A stretch of DNA of 8,241 nucleotides from Maritimibacter sp. (GCA_020441225.1 JAGRMP010000072.1:1-8241); one strand, 5' to 3'; counted from the stretch's first letter, positions 1 to 7,629 are shown. A program made the numbers and translations. The notes: a model not told the origin generated them from the letters alone.

Positions 1-176
1 AACCGGGGATCCAGGTCTACAACGCGAACACGCTCGGCGCGCCCTTTGCGCCCTTCACGGCGGTCTGCCTCGAGCCCGAGGGCTTCCCCGGCGCGGTCAA
101 CCAACCCGGCTTCCCCTCGCAAATCGTCACGCCCGAGGCGCCTTACCGGCAGAAACTGACCATCGAGGTGGCGTGA
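1..176 (+). CDS. galM: Aldose 1-epimerase (galactose mutarotase), C-terminal fragment
   Basis: Only the last 57 codons are present, read from base 3 to a TGA at 174-176; the gene begins before the window. The fragment has the typical end of the GalM family: a QVYNAN strand, then CLEPEGFP, NQPGFPS and a final PYRQKLTIEV strand. In this family the Glu of the CLE motif (codon at 72-74) is the catalytic base that interconverts alpha and beta anomers of free aldoses such as galactose, glucose or xylose. No signal peptide can be judged because the N-terminus is missing. The stop shares one base with the start of the next gene, so the two are probably co-transcribed and translationally coupled. The family call is firm. 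The true substrate is inferred only from the nearby xylose genes. Confidence 0.88.
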   Translation, partial: PGIQVYNANTLGAPFAPFTAVCLEPEGFPGAVNQPGFPSQIVTPEAPYRQKLTIEVA

Positions 177-1492
177 TGCGCTCCGTGGTGCTCCGGACGG
201 CTGCTCTCCTGCTTCTGGCCACGGCCGCGCGGGGCGGTGAGCTGCCCGCGCCAGTCACCGATGGGGACTTCGTGCCGACCACACCCGACCAGGTGGCGCT
301 CGGCCAACTCCTGTTCTACGACCCGATCCTCTCTGGGTCGAAGACGGTCGCTTGCGCCACTTGCCATCACCCCACGCTCGGCACCTCGGACGGTCTGTCG
401 CTCGGCATCGGCGACGGCGGCGCCGGTCTTGGCCCGGACCGCAAGCTCGTCGCCGACAACCTGCCCGAGCAACGCATTCCCCGCAACGCGCCGGGGCTGT
501 TCAATCTCGGCGCGCACGAGTTTTCCCGAATGTTCCACGACGGCCGGTTGGAGGCCGACGAGACCAAGCCCGGTGGTATCCGCACGCCGCTCGGCCAGGA
601 GATGGTCGAGGGTTTTACCGGTGTGGTCTCGGCGCAGGCGATGTTCCCGGTGCTGAGCCAGGACGAAATGGCAGGGCATTACGCCGAAAGCGATATCTCC
701 AAGGCCGTGCGCACCGGTCAGTTGACCGGGCCGGGCGGAGCCTGGGACCTGATCTCGAAACGGGTGGAAGCGGTGCCGGAGTACCGCGCGATGTTCGACG
801 CGGTGATTGGCGACCGGCCGATCCTGTTCACCGATATCTCCAATATGATCGCCGAGTTCATCGTCTTTGAATGGCGGGCCGACGACAGCCCGTTCGACCG
901 CCATCTGCGCGGGTTAGAGCCACTTTCCGGGCCGGCCGCCGAGGGTATGGCGCTGTTCTACGGCAAGGCCGGCTGTGACACATGCCATTCCGGCAAGTTT
1001 CTCTCCGACCAGTCCTTCCACGCCATCGCCATGCCGCAGATCGGTCCAGGCAAGGTCGAGCGTTTCGAGAGCGACACGCGCGACATCGGCCGGTTCCGGG
1101 TGACCGGCGATCCGGCCGACGCCTACCGCTTCCGCACGCCGTCGCTGCGCAATGTCGCGCTGACCGCGCCCTATGGGCATGACGGCGCTTACGGGACACT
1201 GGAAGCGGTCGTGCGCCATCACCTCGATCCGGCGGCATCGCTTGAAACCTACGATATCTCGCAGGCGATCCTGCCGGATCTGCCCGGAGCGGGCGAAAAG
1301 GATCGGATCGTGTTGTCGAGCCCCGAGGAAGTGGCGGAGATCGCGGCGGCGAACGAACTCGAACCGTTGGAGCTTACCGACGCGGAGGTCGCCGCGCTCG
1401 TCGCCTTTCTCGAAAGCCTCACGGACCCCGTGAGCGGGTCCGGGCGGCTCGGCGTGCCGGAAACCGTTCCGAGCGGACTTCCGGTGGATTAG
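176..1492 (+). CDS. Exported di-haem cytochrome c peroxidase / MauG-like protein
   Basis: This 438-residue protein has an N-terminal signal peptide (Arg2/Arg7, hydrophobic core about 9-18), so it should act in the periplasm. Two c-type haem sites are visible: CATCH at 60-64 and CDTCH at 267-271. Other family landmarks are RNAPGLFN (103-110), HDGR (121-124), PFDRHL (239-244), FRTPSLRNVALTAPYGHDG (about 319-337), TLEAVV (341-346) and a closing LTDAEVAALVAFLESL helix. Length and order fit bacterial di-haem peroxidases and MauG, which reduce hydrogen peroxide or use it to oxidise a partner protein. The usual Trp of the WDGR motif is His121 here. ATG at 176 is chosen over GTG at 173 because GAGGTG at 165-170 lies 5 bases upstream and the ATG overlaps the galM stop. 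The electron donor and substrate are unknown. The family is certain, but peroxidase versus MauG-like oxidase is undecided. Confidence 0.92.
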   Translation: MRSVVLRTAALLLLATAARGGELPAPVTDGDFVPTTPDQVALGQLLFYDPILSGSKTVACATCHHPTLGTSDGLSLGIGDGGAGLGPDRKLVADNLPEQRIPRNAPGLFNLGAHEFSRMFHDGRLEADETKPGGIRTPLGQEMVEGFTGVVSAQAMFPVLSQDEMAGHYAESDISKAVRTGQLTGPGGAWDLISKRVEAVPEYRAMFDAVIGDRPILFTDISNMIAEFIVFEWRADDSPFDRHLRGLEPLSGPAAEGMALFYGKAGCDTCHSGKFLSDQSFHAIAMPQIGPGKVERFESDTRDIGRFRVTGDPADAYRFRTPSLRNVALTAPYGHDGAYGTLEAVVRHHLDPAASLETYDISQAILPDLPGAGEKDRIVLSSPEEVAEIAAANELEPLELTDAEVAALVAFLESLTDPVSGSGRLGVPETVPSGLPVD

Positions 1493-3021
1493 AGACGCTC
1501 CTGTGTCACACCATCCGTGCCGCGGGTGATCCGGAGCGTGCAATCCGCGTCCACCGGCATCCAGTCGGTTTCCGCTCCGTCGGGCCAGGTCACGCGCAGT
1601 TCGGCGGCGTCGGCCGGGCCCAGCCCGAAATGCTCCGGCAGCGCCACGCCCGAGGCATGGGTGCCGCCTACGGTCACTTCGCGCACGATCACCCGGTCGC
1701 CGACGCGCAGGTCGAGCCACGCACCCACGGCGCGCGCGTTCGGTCCCGGCTGGCGCAGATCGACCGCGAGCCAGTGGCCCTCGGTCTCGGTCGTGTTGGA
1801 ATAGACCTCCATCGGCACCCGCCGGTTGACCACCGCGAGGTCGAGCCTGCCGTCGAGGTTCAGATCGGCCAGCACCGCACCGCGCGAACGGGCGAGCGAT
1901 GCGACCCCGGCCTCGATACTGGCCTCGCGGAACGAGCCGTCCGGCTGGTGCATCAGCAGGTTGTTCGGGTCTTCCATCGCGTTCGACGGCATCTGTTCGA
2001 CATTGCCCTTGGCGATGAACACGTCGTCCAGCCCGTCGAGATCGACATCGCCGAAGACGATGCTCCAGCCCGTCGAGGGGCGGCCGTCGTCGCCCAGATG
2101 CGGACGGTGCGCCGTCGAACCCATGGCATAGGCCACGTCCTTCCAGACCGGTCCGCCCGGTTCACGCAGTTGCAGCCGCTGGTCGCCCATGGTGGAGAGA
2201 AAGACGTCGACGAGCCCGTCGCCGTTCACGTCGCGGGACGCAATCCCCATGCCCCAGAGCGACTGCCGCTTCCAGCCTTCTTCCTCAGTATAAAGCCGGG
2301 GGACCGGCCCCATCTCCCACAGCTCCTCCTGGCCGGCGCGCACGTAATACTGCCGGTCGTTGGACAACCGCAGATCGGCGCGGCCGGTGCGGTTCCAGTC
2401 GGAGAACAGGGCCGACAGCGCGCAATAGCCAGGTTCCAGTGGAATCGGGGCAGAATAGACACCGTTTTCCGACCGATAGAGCTGGTTGGCGTCGCAGGCT
2501 TCGAACGGCCCTTCCGGATCGTCGCGGTCGACGTAATTGCCGAAGAACAGCGTCGGCAGGTCGTAGCCCGTCTCCCAGGTCGCGGTGAATGAAGTTGTCC
2601 AGTGCTCCCCACTCTCGAACCCGAGATCGAAGGGCGTGAACGTACAATCCGGGCCCCCCTTGAGCAGAAGGTTTTCGCCGACCCGCATCACCGCGAGATC
2701 GAGGCGCCCGTCGCCGTCGATGTCGAGCGGATAGGCGCCGGTCACCCCGGTGCGCGCGAGGATCTCCGGCGTGGCGTCGTCAAAGGCGAGCGGCGCGCCA
2801 GGCGCCTCGGTCCGGTTCAGGAAAAGCTTTGCCGGGTTTGTTCCACCCGCCGCGAACACTTCGGGGAACCGGTCGCCATTGCAGTCGAACGCCGAGACCC
2901 CGCCGCCGACGAAATGCTCCCAGCCGCCATCGTAGATGCTGTCCGGCACCTCGACCGGGGTGAACACCGGCCCGGCCGTCGCGGCCACCGGCAGACTGGC
3001 CAGAACCAACGCTCTAAGCAT
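1489..3021 (-). CDS. Exported CRTAC1-family protein (FG-GAP/VCBS repeats, ASPIC/UnbV domain)
   Basis: This 510-residue protein begins with a short signal peptide (about 1-16, ATA before Gly17). At least six FG-GAP/VCBS calcium-loop motifs follow: DCNGDRFPEV (46), DIDGDGRLDL (100), DWNRTGRADL (208), DVNGDGLVDV (264), DVDLDGLDDV (325) and DLNLDGRLDL (386). They suggest a calcium-binding beta-propeller. Residues about 416-498 match the ASPIC/UnbV domain, with VREVTVGGTHASG, HFGLG and LRVTWPDG. Repeat 3 lacks the usual DG core and probably binds calcium poorly or not at all. The ATG overlaps the end of xylR by 8 bases and has only a weak ribosome site, so translation is probably coupled to xylR. 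Its TAA overlaps the TAG of the facing peroxidase gene. The biochemical role of bacterial CRTAC1 proteins is not established; binding to protein or glycan is a guess. Confidence 0.9.
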   Translation of the reverse strand: MLRALVLASLPVAATAGPVFTPVEVPDSIYDGGWEHFVGGGVSAFDCNGDRFPEVFAAGGTNPAKLFLNRTEAPGAPLAFDDATPEILARTGVTGAYPLDIDGDGRLDLAVMRVGENLLLKGGPDCTFTPFDLGFESGEHWTTSFTATWETGYDLPTLFFGNYVDRDDPEGPFEACDANQLYRSENGVYSAPIPLEPGYCALSALFSDWNRTGRADLRLSNDRQYYVRAGQEELWEMGPVPRLYTEEEGWKRQSLWGMGIASRDVNGDGLVDVFLSTMGDQRLQLREPGGPVWKDVAYAMGSTAHRPHLGDDGRPSTGWSIVFGDVDLDGLDDVFIAKGNVEQMPSNAMEDPNNLLMHQPDGSFREASIEAGVASLARSRGAVLADLNLDGRLDLAVVNRRVPMEVYSNTTETEGHWLAVDLRQPGPNARAVGAWLDLRVGDRVIVREVTVGGTHASGVALPEHFGLGPADAAELRVTWPDGAETDWMPVDADCTLRITRGTDGVTQERL

Positions 3022-4237
3022 CGCTCATCTTGCGGACCGCTAGCCCGGTCACGCCCTCCATCGCATAGGCCGCAGCCCCCTTGGCCCACATCATGTCCCC
3101 CCACTTGTGGATCCGCACTTCGGGCGGCGGCGCATCGACCTGCATGACCTGGGTCCGCATCATCGCAATCACCTCGTCGGAATAGAGGAAATCGTGGCTC
3201 ATCCGTTCGCCCGACACGATGATCAGCGCGGGGTCGAAAATATTGACCAGATTGGCAAGCCCGACGGCGAACATCCGGCTCGCCCGTTCCAGGATCGACT
3301 GCGCCGTGTCGTCGCCGGCGCGCGCCGCGGCGAACAGCCGGTCGAGCTTCTCTTCCGGCGTATTCCCGGTCAGTTCCGGCAAGGTGCCGGTGGCTTCGCG
3401 CAGCAGCGCGTAATCCGCGACATAGGCTTCGAGACAACCGCGTTGCCCGCAGCGGCACAGCGCACCGCCGAGATGCACCTTGGTATGGCCGAACTCGGCG
3501 CCGCATCCACGCGTGCCGCGATACACCTGGCCGTCGATGATGATGCCCATGCCGACCCCGTGCTCGATGGTGACGACGAGAAAGTCGCGCACGCCACGGC
3601 CCTCGCCGAAGAGCTGTTCGGCCTTGGCGACGAGGTTGGCGTCGTTGTCGAGGAAGACCGGCATCGGCAGGGCGGCTTCGAGCATGTCGCGCAGAGCGAC
3701 GTTGCGCCGGGACATCGAGGGCGACCAGTGGACGAGCCCCTCCGGGACATCGATCACCCCGGACAGGCCGACACCGAGGCCGGACAGATCGGCGATCTCG
3801 CGCCCTGTCTCCGCCGCCGCGGCGCCGAGCGTTTCGACGATTCGCTGCACCAGCCGTTCGGGCGGCATCTGGGCTTCGGGCAGGGGGGACTTGTGTTCCG
3901 ACAGGGTGGTGCCGTCGAAATCGATCAGGATCGTGCTGATGGTGCTGGCCGAGACCTTGATGCCCGCCAGGATATGCGCAGCGCCGCGCACCCTGAGCGA
4001 CACCCGGGGCCGCCCGCGCCCCGGCGTCGCCGGCGCGGCGTCGGGCGACACCTCCTCGATCAATCCGGCCTGGATCAGCTCGGCGGTTATCGCTGTCACG
4101 GTCGCGGGACTCACGCCCGTCGCCTGGGCAATATCGATGCGCGCGATCTGGCCCGCGCTGCGGATCATCGACACGACCTGCTGTCGGCTTGCCTCGCGCG
4201 GTTCACTGCCGGCGGACAGTTTTTCTGGCCTCGCCAC
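3014..4237 (-). CDS. xylR: ROK-family transcriptional repressor, probable xylose regulator XylR
   Basis: This 407-residue protein joins an N-terminal winged helix-turn-helix (about 20-62, with [19 protein letters not shown]) to a ROK sugar-binding domain. The linker holds the usual GRGRPRV. In the ROK part, IDFDGT (105-110) and GVGLSG (155-160) are nucleotide/sugar-fold motifs, and LDNDAN (196-201) carries the Asp that is catalytic in ROK kinases. AEFGH (247-251) with [10 protein letters not shown] (261-270) forms the zinc site through His251 and three Cys. Such proteins (XylR, NagC, Mlc) repress sugar genes until the sugar binds. The start is GTG, set by a strong ribosome site 7 bases upstream. 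It is divergent from xylF and overlaps the CRTAC1 gene downstream. Xylose as effector is inferred from the neighbouring importer genes. Confidence 0.88.
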   Translation of the reverse strand: MARPEKLSAGSEPREASRQQVVSMIRSAGQIARIDIAQATGVSPATVTAITAELIQAGLIEEVSPDAAPATPGRGRPRVSLRVRGAAHILAGIKVSASTISTILIDFDGTTLSEHKSPLPEAQMPPERLVQRIVETLGAAAAETGREIADLSGLGVGLSGVIDVPEGLVHWSPSMSRRNVALRDMLEAALPMPVFLDNDANLVAKAEQLFGEGRGVRDFLVVTIEHGVGMGIIIDGQVYRGTRGCGAEFGHTKVHLGGALCRCGQRGCLEAYVADYALLREATGTLPELTGNTPEEKLDRLFAAARAGDDTAQSILERASRMFAVGLANLVNIFDPALIIVSGERMSHDFLYSDEVIAMMRTQVMQVDAPPPEVRIHKWGDMMWAKGAAAYAMEGVTGLAVRKMSDA

Positions 4238-4244
4238 AGCTCAA

Positions 4245-4252
4245 CTCCTCCC
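4245..4252 (-). promoter_or_regulatory. Ribosome binding site of xylR
   Basis: On the - strand the bases read GGGAGGAG, a near-perfect Shine-Dalgarno sequence, 7 bases before the GTG at 4237. It settles the non-ATG start of xylR. Confidence 0.75.
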
Positions 4253-4263
4253 TGGTGGACCCG

Positions 4264-4294
4264 TATCTACCACATTTGACGTGGTGTCATGCAA
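4264..4294 (-). promoter_or_regulatory. Possible xylR promoter
   Basis: On the - strand TTGCAT (4294-4289) and TAGATA (4269-4264) could serve as -35 and -10 boxes. The spacer is 19 bases, longer than ideal, so this is a weak call. It overlaps the candidate operators, which would allow autoregulation. Confidence 0.25.
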
Positions 4295-4319
4295 ATTTTT
4301 TTTGCCTGCTGAATTAATT
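4269..4319. promoter_or_regulatory. Cluster of inverted repeats, candidate XylR operator region
   Basis: Four short symmetrical elements lie between the divergent genes: ACCAC/GTGGT with a 7-base gap (4269-4285), TGAC/GTCA with a 5-base gap (4277-4289), GCAAA/TTTGC with a 5-base T-run gap (4291-4305), and the perfect palindrome AATTAATT (4312-4319). The last lies in the spacer of the predicted xylF promoter, and GCAAA/TTTGC touches its -35 box. ROK repressors commonly bind AT-rich inverted repeats, so 4291-4319 is the more likely operator. Which element is bound cannot be told from one sequence. Confidence 0.4.
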
Positions 4320-4329
4320 GTGCTAGATT
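4302..4329 (+). promoter_or_regulatory. Predicted xylF promoter
   Basis: TTGCCT (4302-4307) and TAGATT (4324-4329) are separated by 16 bases, and TGC before the second box gives an extended -10 element. This is the most AT-rich part of the region. Transcription would start near 4336, leaving a leader of about 70 bases before xylF. Confidence 0.45.
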
Positions 4330-4349
4330 CGGGTCGGCACCTTCGAATC
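4326..4349 (+). other. Inverted repeat / hairpin at the start of the xylF leader
   Basis: GATTCG (4326-4331) is exactly complementary to CGAATC (4344-4349), and GGT/ACC inside can lengthen the stem around a CGGC loop with a two-base bulge. The left arm overlaps the predicted -10 box, so if that promoter is right only part of the hairpin is transcribed. It may instead act as a DNA operator. Confidence 0.35.
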
Positions 4350-4372
4350 CTTCTGGCATCCTCGCCGGAAGG
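4349..4372 (+). other. Leader hairpin upstream of xylF
   Basis: CCTTCTGGC (4349-4357) pairs with GCCGGAAGG (4364-4372) over 9 base pairs, one of them a T-G wobble, with a 6-base loop. No T-run follows, so it is not a standard terminator. It ends 31 bases before the xylF ATG and shares its first base with the preceding inverted repeat. A role in mRNA stability or control is possible but unproven. Confidence 0.45.
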
Positions 4373-4403
4373 CCAATGGAGGGTGTATGTTTGGGAGGAC
4401 AAT

Positions 4404-5426
4404 ATGAAGACAACAACTGTGTTCGCCACGGCGATTTTTGGTGCGACCATGGCAACCTCGGCGCTCGCACAAACCGTTGGCGTGAGCTGGTCGAACTTCC
4501 AGGAAGAACGCTGGAAAACCGATGAGGCGGCGATCGTTGCGGCGCTCGAAGCCGCGGGGGCCGAATACATCTCGGCAGACGCGCAGAGCTCTGCCTCGAA
4601 GCAGCTGGCCGACATCGAAAGCCTGATCGCCCAGGGCGCCGACGCGCTGATCGTGCTCGCCCAGGATACCCAGGCGATCATCCCCGCCGTCCAGGCCGCG
4701 GCTGACGAGGGCATCCCGGTGGTCGCCTATGACCGTCTGATCGAAGACCCGCGGGCGCTCTATCTCACCTTCGACAACGTCGAAGTGGGCCGGATGCAGG
4801 CGCGCGCCGTGTTTGCCGTGCAACCGACCGGCAACTACGTGATGATCAAAGGCTCGCCCACCGATCCGAACGCCGACTTCCTGCGCGGCGGCCAGCAGGA
4901 GATCCTGCAGGCGGCGATCGATGCGGGCGACATCACCATCGTCGGCGAAGCCTATACCGACGGCTGGCTGCCGGCCAACGCCCAGCGCAACATGGAACAG
5001 ATCCTGACCGCGCAGGACAACAACGTCGACGCCGTGGTCGCGTCGAACGACGGCACCGCCGGTGGCGTGGTCGCAGCGCTCACCGCGCAGGGCATGGAAG
5101 GCATCCCGGTCTCGGGTCAGGACGGCGACCATGCCGCTCTGAACCGCGTCGCCAAGGGCACCCAGACCGTGTCGGTCTGGAAAGACGCGCGTGAGCTTGG
5201 CAAGGCCGCGGGCGAAGCCGCCGTCGCCATGGCCGGCGGGACCGCGATGGGCGATCTCTCGGGCGCAGGTGAATGGACCTCGCCGTCCGGCACCACGATG
5301 ACTTCGATCTTCCTGGCCCCGGTTCCGATCACCCAGGAAAATCTCTCGGTCGTCGTCGACGCGGGCTGGATCAGCCAGGAAGCGCTCTGCCAGGGCGTGG
5401 AAAACGGCCCGGCGCCCTGCAACTGA
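4404..5426 (+). CDS. xylF: D-xylose ABC transporter, periplasmic xylose-binding protein XylF
   Basis: This 340-residue protein has a signal peptide (1-22, SALA before Gln23) and captures xylose in the periplasm for XylHG. It follows the XylF pattern closely: QEERW (33-37), VVAYDRLI (106-113), TFDNVEVG (122-129), [10 protein letters not shown] (150-159), DGWLPANA (186-193), [11 protein letters not shown] (211-221), SGQDGD (237-242) and GTQTVSVWK (252-260). These segments line the sugar cleft in E. coli XylF. Cys329 and Cys339 near the C-terminus could form a disulfide. The reading frame stays open far upstream into the region antisense to xylR, but ATG at 4404 is the start: GGGAGG at 4393-4398 lies 5 bases before it and the signal peptide begins there. 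It is the first gene of xylFHG and is probably repressed by XylR. Confidence 0.95.
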   Translation: MKTTTVFATAIFGATMATSALAQTVGVSWSNFQEERWKTDEAAIVAALEAAGAEYISADAQSSASKQLADIESLIAQGADALIVLAQDTQAIIPAVQAAADEGIPVVAYDRLIEDPRALYLTFDNVEVGRMQARAVFAVQPTGNYVMIKGSPTDPNADFLRGGQQEILQAAIDAGDITIVGEAYTDGWLPANAQRNMEQILTAQDNNVDAVVASNDGTAGGVVAALTAQGMEGIPVSGQDGDHAALNRVAKGTQTVSVWKDARELGKAAGEAAVAMAGGTAMGDLSGAGEWTSPSGTTMTSIFLAPVPITQENLSVVVDAGWISQEALCQGVENGPAPCN

Positions 5427-5466
5427 TCGCCTGACAACCGATCGCACTGCAGATCTGATCGAAAGT

Positions 5467-5496
5467 CGCCTTCCCCCGTTCGCGCGGGGGGAGGCG
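5467..5496 (+). other. Strong intercistronic hairpin between xylF and xylH
   Basis: Bases 5467-5478 pair with 5485-5496 in a 12-base-pair GC-rich stem with one T-G wobble and a TTCGCG loop. CCCTTAC follows, with no T-run, so full termination is unlikely. In many binding-protein ABC operons a hairpin here protects the binding-protein part of the mRNA, so more binding protein than permease is made; that role is inferred. The rest of 5427-5516 holds only a weak CGATC/GATCG repeat (5439-5461). Confidence 0.65.
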
Positions 5497-5516
5497 CCCT
5501 TACACGGACGGCGGCC

Positions 5517-6821
5517 ATGACTGACAGCAACACCACGACCGACGTGTCGGAACCGACACGGCTGAAGCGGACCTTCTTCCAGACCCTCGAACTCGATACC
5601 CGCCTTTTGGGCATGATCGGGGCGTTTCTGTTGATCGCACTGGTCTTCAACCTGCTCACCGAGGGCCGGTTTCTGACCCCGCGCAATATCTTCAACCTGA
5701 CGATCCAGACGGTCTCGGTGGCGATCATGGCCACCGGCATGGTGTTCATCATCGTGATGCGGCACATCGACCTTTCGGTCGGGGCCGTGCTCGCCGTCAC
5801 ATCCGCGATGATGGCGATGACCCAGACGCTGGTGCTGCCGCAATGGTTCGGCATCGAACTGGGCAGCCCCCTGATCGCGCCGGTCGCGATCGTGATCGGG
5901 CTGATCGGCGGCGTCGTCATCGGCGCGTTTCACGGCTGGCTGATCGGCTATCTCACCATCCCGGCCTTCATCGTCACCCTCGGCGGATACCTCGTCTGGC
6001 GCAACGTCGGCTGGTATATGACCTCGGGTCAGACCATCGGCCCGCTCGACGAAAACTTTCAGGTCTTCGGCGGGATCAACGGCACGCTCGGCGAAACCTG
6101 GAGCTGGGTTGTCGGGGTGATCGCGGTCCTGTTCGTCTTCTGGTCGATGTACCGCGCGCGCCAGGCCAAGATTGCGCATGAGTTTCCGGTCAAGCCGGTC
6201 TGGGGCGAATTCCTTCTCGCCGGGGTCGCCACCGTGTCTATCCTCGGCTTCGTCGCGATCCTCAATGCCTACGACGTGCCGTCCCGCAAGCTCGAACGCG
6301 TTTTCGAGGCGCGCGGCGAGGTCATGCCCGAGGGCTATACCGCCGGCTACGGCCTGCCGATCTCGGTCTTCGTGCTCATCGTCATCGCGATTGTCATGAC
6401 CCTGATCGCCAAGCGCACCCGGTTGGGCCGCTATATCTTCGCGACCGGCGGCAACCCGGAGGCCGCGGCGCTGGCCGGCGTCAACATCCGGCTGCTCACG
6501 GTCAAGATCTTCGTGATGATGGGCGTGCTCGCGGCCCTCTCCGCCGTGGTCGCCTCGTCGCGTCAGACCTTCCATTCCAATGACATCGGCACGCTCGACG
6601 AGCTCAGGGTGATCGCTGCCGCCGTCATCGGGGGCACCGCGCTGTCGGGCGGGGTCGGAACGATCCACGGCGCCATCCTCGGCGCGCTGATCATGCAAAG
6701 CCTGCAATCGGGCATGGCGATGGTGGGCGTCGATGCGCCGTTCCAGAACATCGTCGTCGGCTCGGTGCTGGTGATCGCGGTGCTGATCGACACGATCTAC
6801 CGCAAACGGACGGGGACATGA
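5517..6821 (+). CDS. xylH: D-xylose ABC transporter, permease XylH
   Basis: This 434-residue inner-membrane protein of the CUT2 permease family (BPD_transp_2) forms the xylose channel. About ten hydrophobic segments can be seen, near residues 31-48, 63-80, 86-105, 120-145, 150-165, 196-211, 232-250, 280-297, 330-347, 365-395 and 410-427, some of which may be re-entrant. The conserved loop [14 protein letters not shown] (311-324) is the likely contact with XylG, and HIDLSVGA (83-90) and [15 protein letters not shown] (372-386) are family signatures. It is about 40 residues longer than E. coli XylH, partly from polar stretches at about 212-230 and 252-278. Its ribosome site is weak (GGACGG about 7 bases before the ATG), consistent with lower expression than xylF. 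It overlaps xylG by 4 bases. Confidence 0.93.
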   Translation: MTDSNTTTDVSEPTRLKRTFFQTLELDTRLLGMIGAFLLIALVFNLLTEGRFLTPRNIFNLTIQTVSVAIMATGMVFIIVMRHIDLSVGAVLAVTSAMMAMTQTLVLPQWFGIELGSPLIAPVAIVIGLIGGVVIGAFHGWLIGYLTIPAFIVTLGGYLVWRNVGWYMTSGQTIGPLDENFQVFGGINGTLGETWSWVVGVIAVLFVFWSMYRARQAKIAHEFPVKPVWGEFLLAGVATVSILGFVAILNAYDVPSRKLERVFEARGEVMPEGYTAGYGLPISVFVLIVIAIVMTLIAKRTRLGRYIFATGGNPEAAALAGVNIRLLTVKIFVMMGVLAALSAVVASSRQTFHSNDIGTLDELRVIAAAVIGGTALSGGVGTIHGAILGALIMQSLQSGMAMVGVDAPFQNIVVGSVLVIAVLIDTIYRKRTGT

Positions 6822-7597
6822 CCATGACCGATACAGTCGACAGAAGCGGCACGCCCCTGTGCGAATTGCGCGACATGCAAAAGGCCTTCGGCGGGATCCG
6901 GGCGGTGGACCATGTGTCCATCGACCTCTATCCCGGCGAAGTGGTCGGCGTGCTCGGCCACAACGGCGCGGGCAAGTCGGTGCTGATGAAGATGCTCTCG
7001 GGCGCCTATGCGCGCGACGGCGGACAGATCTTCGTCAACGGCCAGGAAGCGCATATCACCAACCCGCGCGACGCGCGCAAATACAATATCGAGACCATCT
7101 ACCAGACCCTTGCTCTGGCCGATAACCTCGATGCCGCGTCGAACCTGTTCCTCGGGCGCGAGCTGGTGAACGGGCTCGGCTTCGTCAACGATCCGCTGAT
7201 GGAGGCCGAGACCCGCAAGATCATGAGCCGGCTCAACCCCAATTTCCGCCGCTACCATACGCCGGTCTCGGGGCTGTCGGGCGGCCAGCGCCAGTCGGTC
7301 GCCATCGCCCGCGCGGTCTATTTCAACGCCAAGATCCTGATCATGGACGAGCCGACCGCGGCGCTGGGCGTGGAAGAAACCCGGATGGTTGCCGAACTGA
7401 TCGACGAGCTCAAACGGCAGGGCATCGGCATTTTCCTCATCGACCACGACATCCACCAGGTCAAAACCCTGTGCGATCGGGCCTCGGTGATGAAGAACGG
7501 CCGGCTGGTGGGCACCGTGAAGGTCGACGAAGTGACCGAGGACGACCTGCTCGGCATGATCATCCTGGGCAAGAACCCCAAGGAACAGGCCGCCTGA
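6818..7597 (+). CDS. xylG: D-xylose ABC transporter, single-domain ATP-binding protein XylG
   Basis: This 259-residue cytoplasmic ATPase drives xylose import through XylH. All nucleotide-binding motifs are present: Walker A GHNGAGKS (47-54), Q-loop Gln96, signature LSGGQRQ (153-159), Walker B ILIMDEP (173-179), D-loop AALG (181-184) and switch His210 in LIDHD. It has only one ATPase domain, whereas E. coli XylG has two fused domains in about 510 residues, so this one should work as a homodimer, as in FrcA-type alphaproteobacterial transporters. A Val follows the Walker A Ser where Thr is usual. The chosen ATG shares ATGA with the xylH stop. A second in-frame ATG at 6824 is possible and would remove two residues. 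The stop is a normal TGA and nothing suggests a truncated second domain. Confidence 0.93.
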   Translation: MTMTDTVDRSGTPLCELRDMQKAFGGIRAVDHVSIDLYPGEVVGVLGHNGAGKSVLMKMLSGAYARDGGQIFVNGQEAHITNPRDARKYNIETIYQTLALADNLDAASNLFLGRELVNGLGFVNDPLMEAETRKIMSRLNPNFRRYHTPVSGLSGGQRQSVAIARAVYFNAKILIMDEPTAALGVEETRMVAELIDELKRQGIGIFLIDHDIHQVKTLCDRASVMKNGRLVGTVKVDEVTEDDLLGMIILGKNPKEQAA

Positions 7598-7629
7598 CGC
7601 GCCGGGGTGGTGCGTCGGCGTGTCGGTGA

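Noticed and set aside
1485..1500. Search for a terminator between the converging peroxidase and CRTAC1 genes
   Set aside because: The coding regions overlap by 4 bases and no hairpin with a T-run is visible around the junction.
1630..2592. 320-codon + strand frame opposite the CRTAC1 gene
   Set aside because: The - strand frame carries six calcium-loop repeats and the ASPIC/UnbV domain. The + frame has no family features.
3107..4279. 390-codon + strand frame opposite xylR
   Set aside because: It is a shadow of xylR, which has full ROK motifs, a zinc site and a strong ribosome site.
4276..4281. TTGACG as a -35 box for xylF
   Set aside because: At the right spacing downstream there is only a T-run running into TTTGCC, with no -10 box. 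The pair at 4302-4329 fits better.
3480..4403. Long open frame running into xylF from upstream, suggesting a fused 648-residue protein
   Set aside because: The upstream part is antisense to xylR and low in complexity. The xylF ATG at 4404 has a good ribosome site and begins a signal peptide.
4323..6707. 794-codon open frame on the - strand
   Set aside because: It lies opposite xylF and xylH, is rich in Arg, Asp and His as expected for the complement of a GC-rich gene, and has no recognisable domain.
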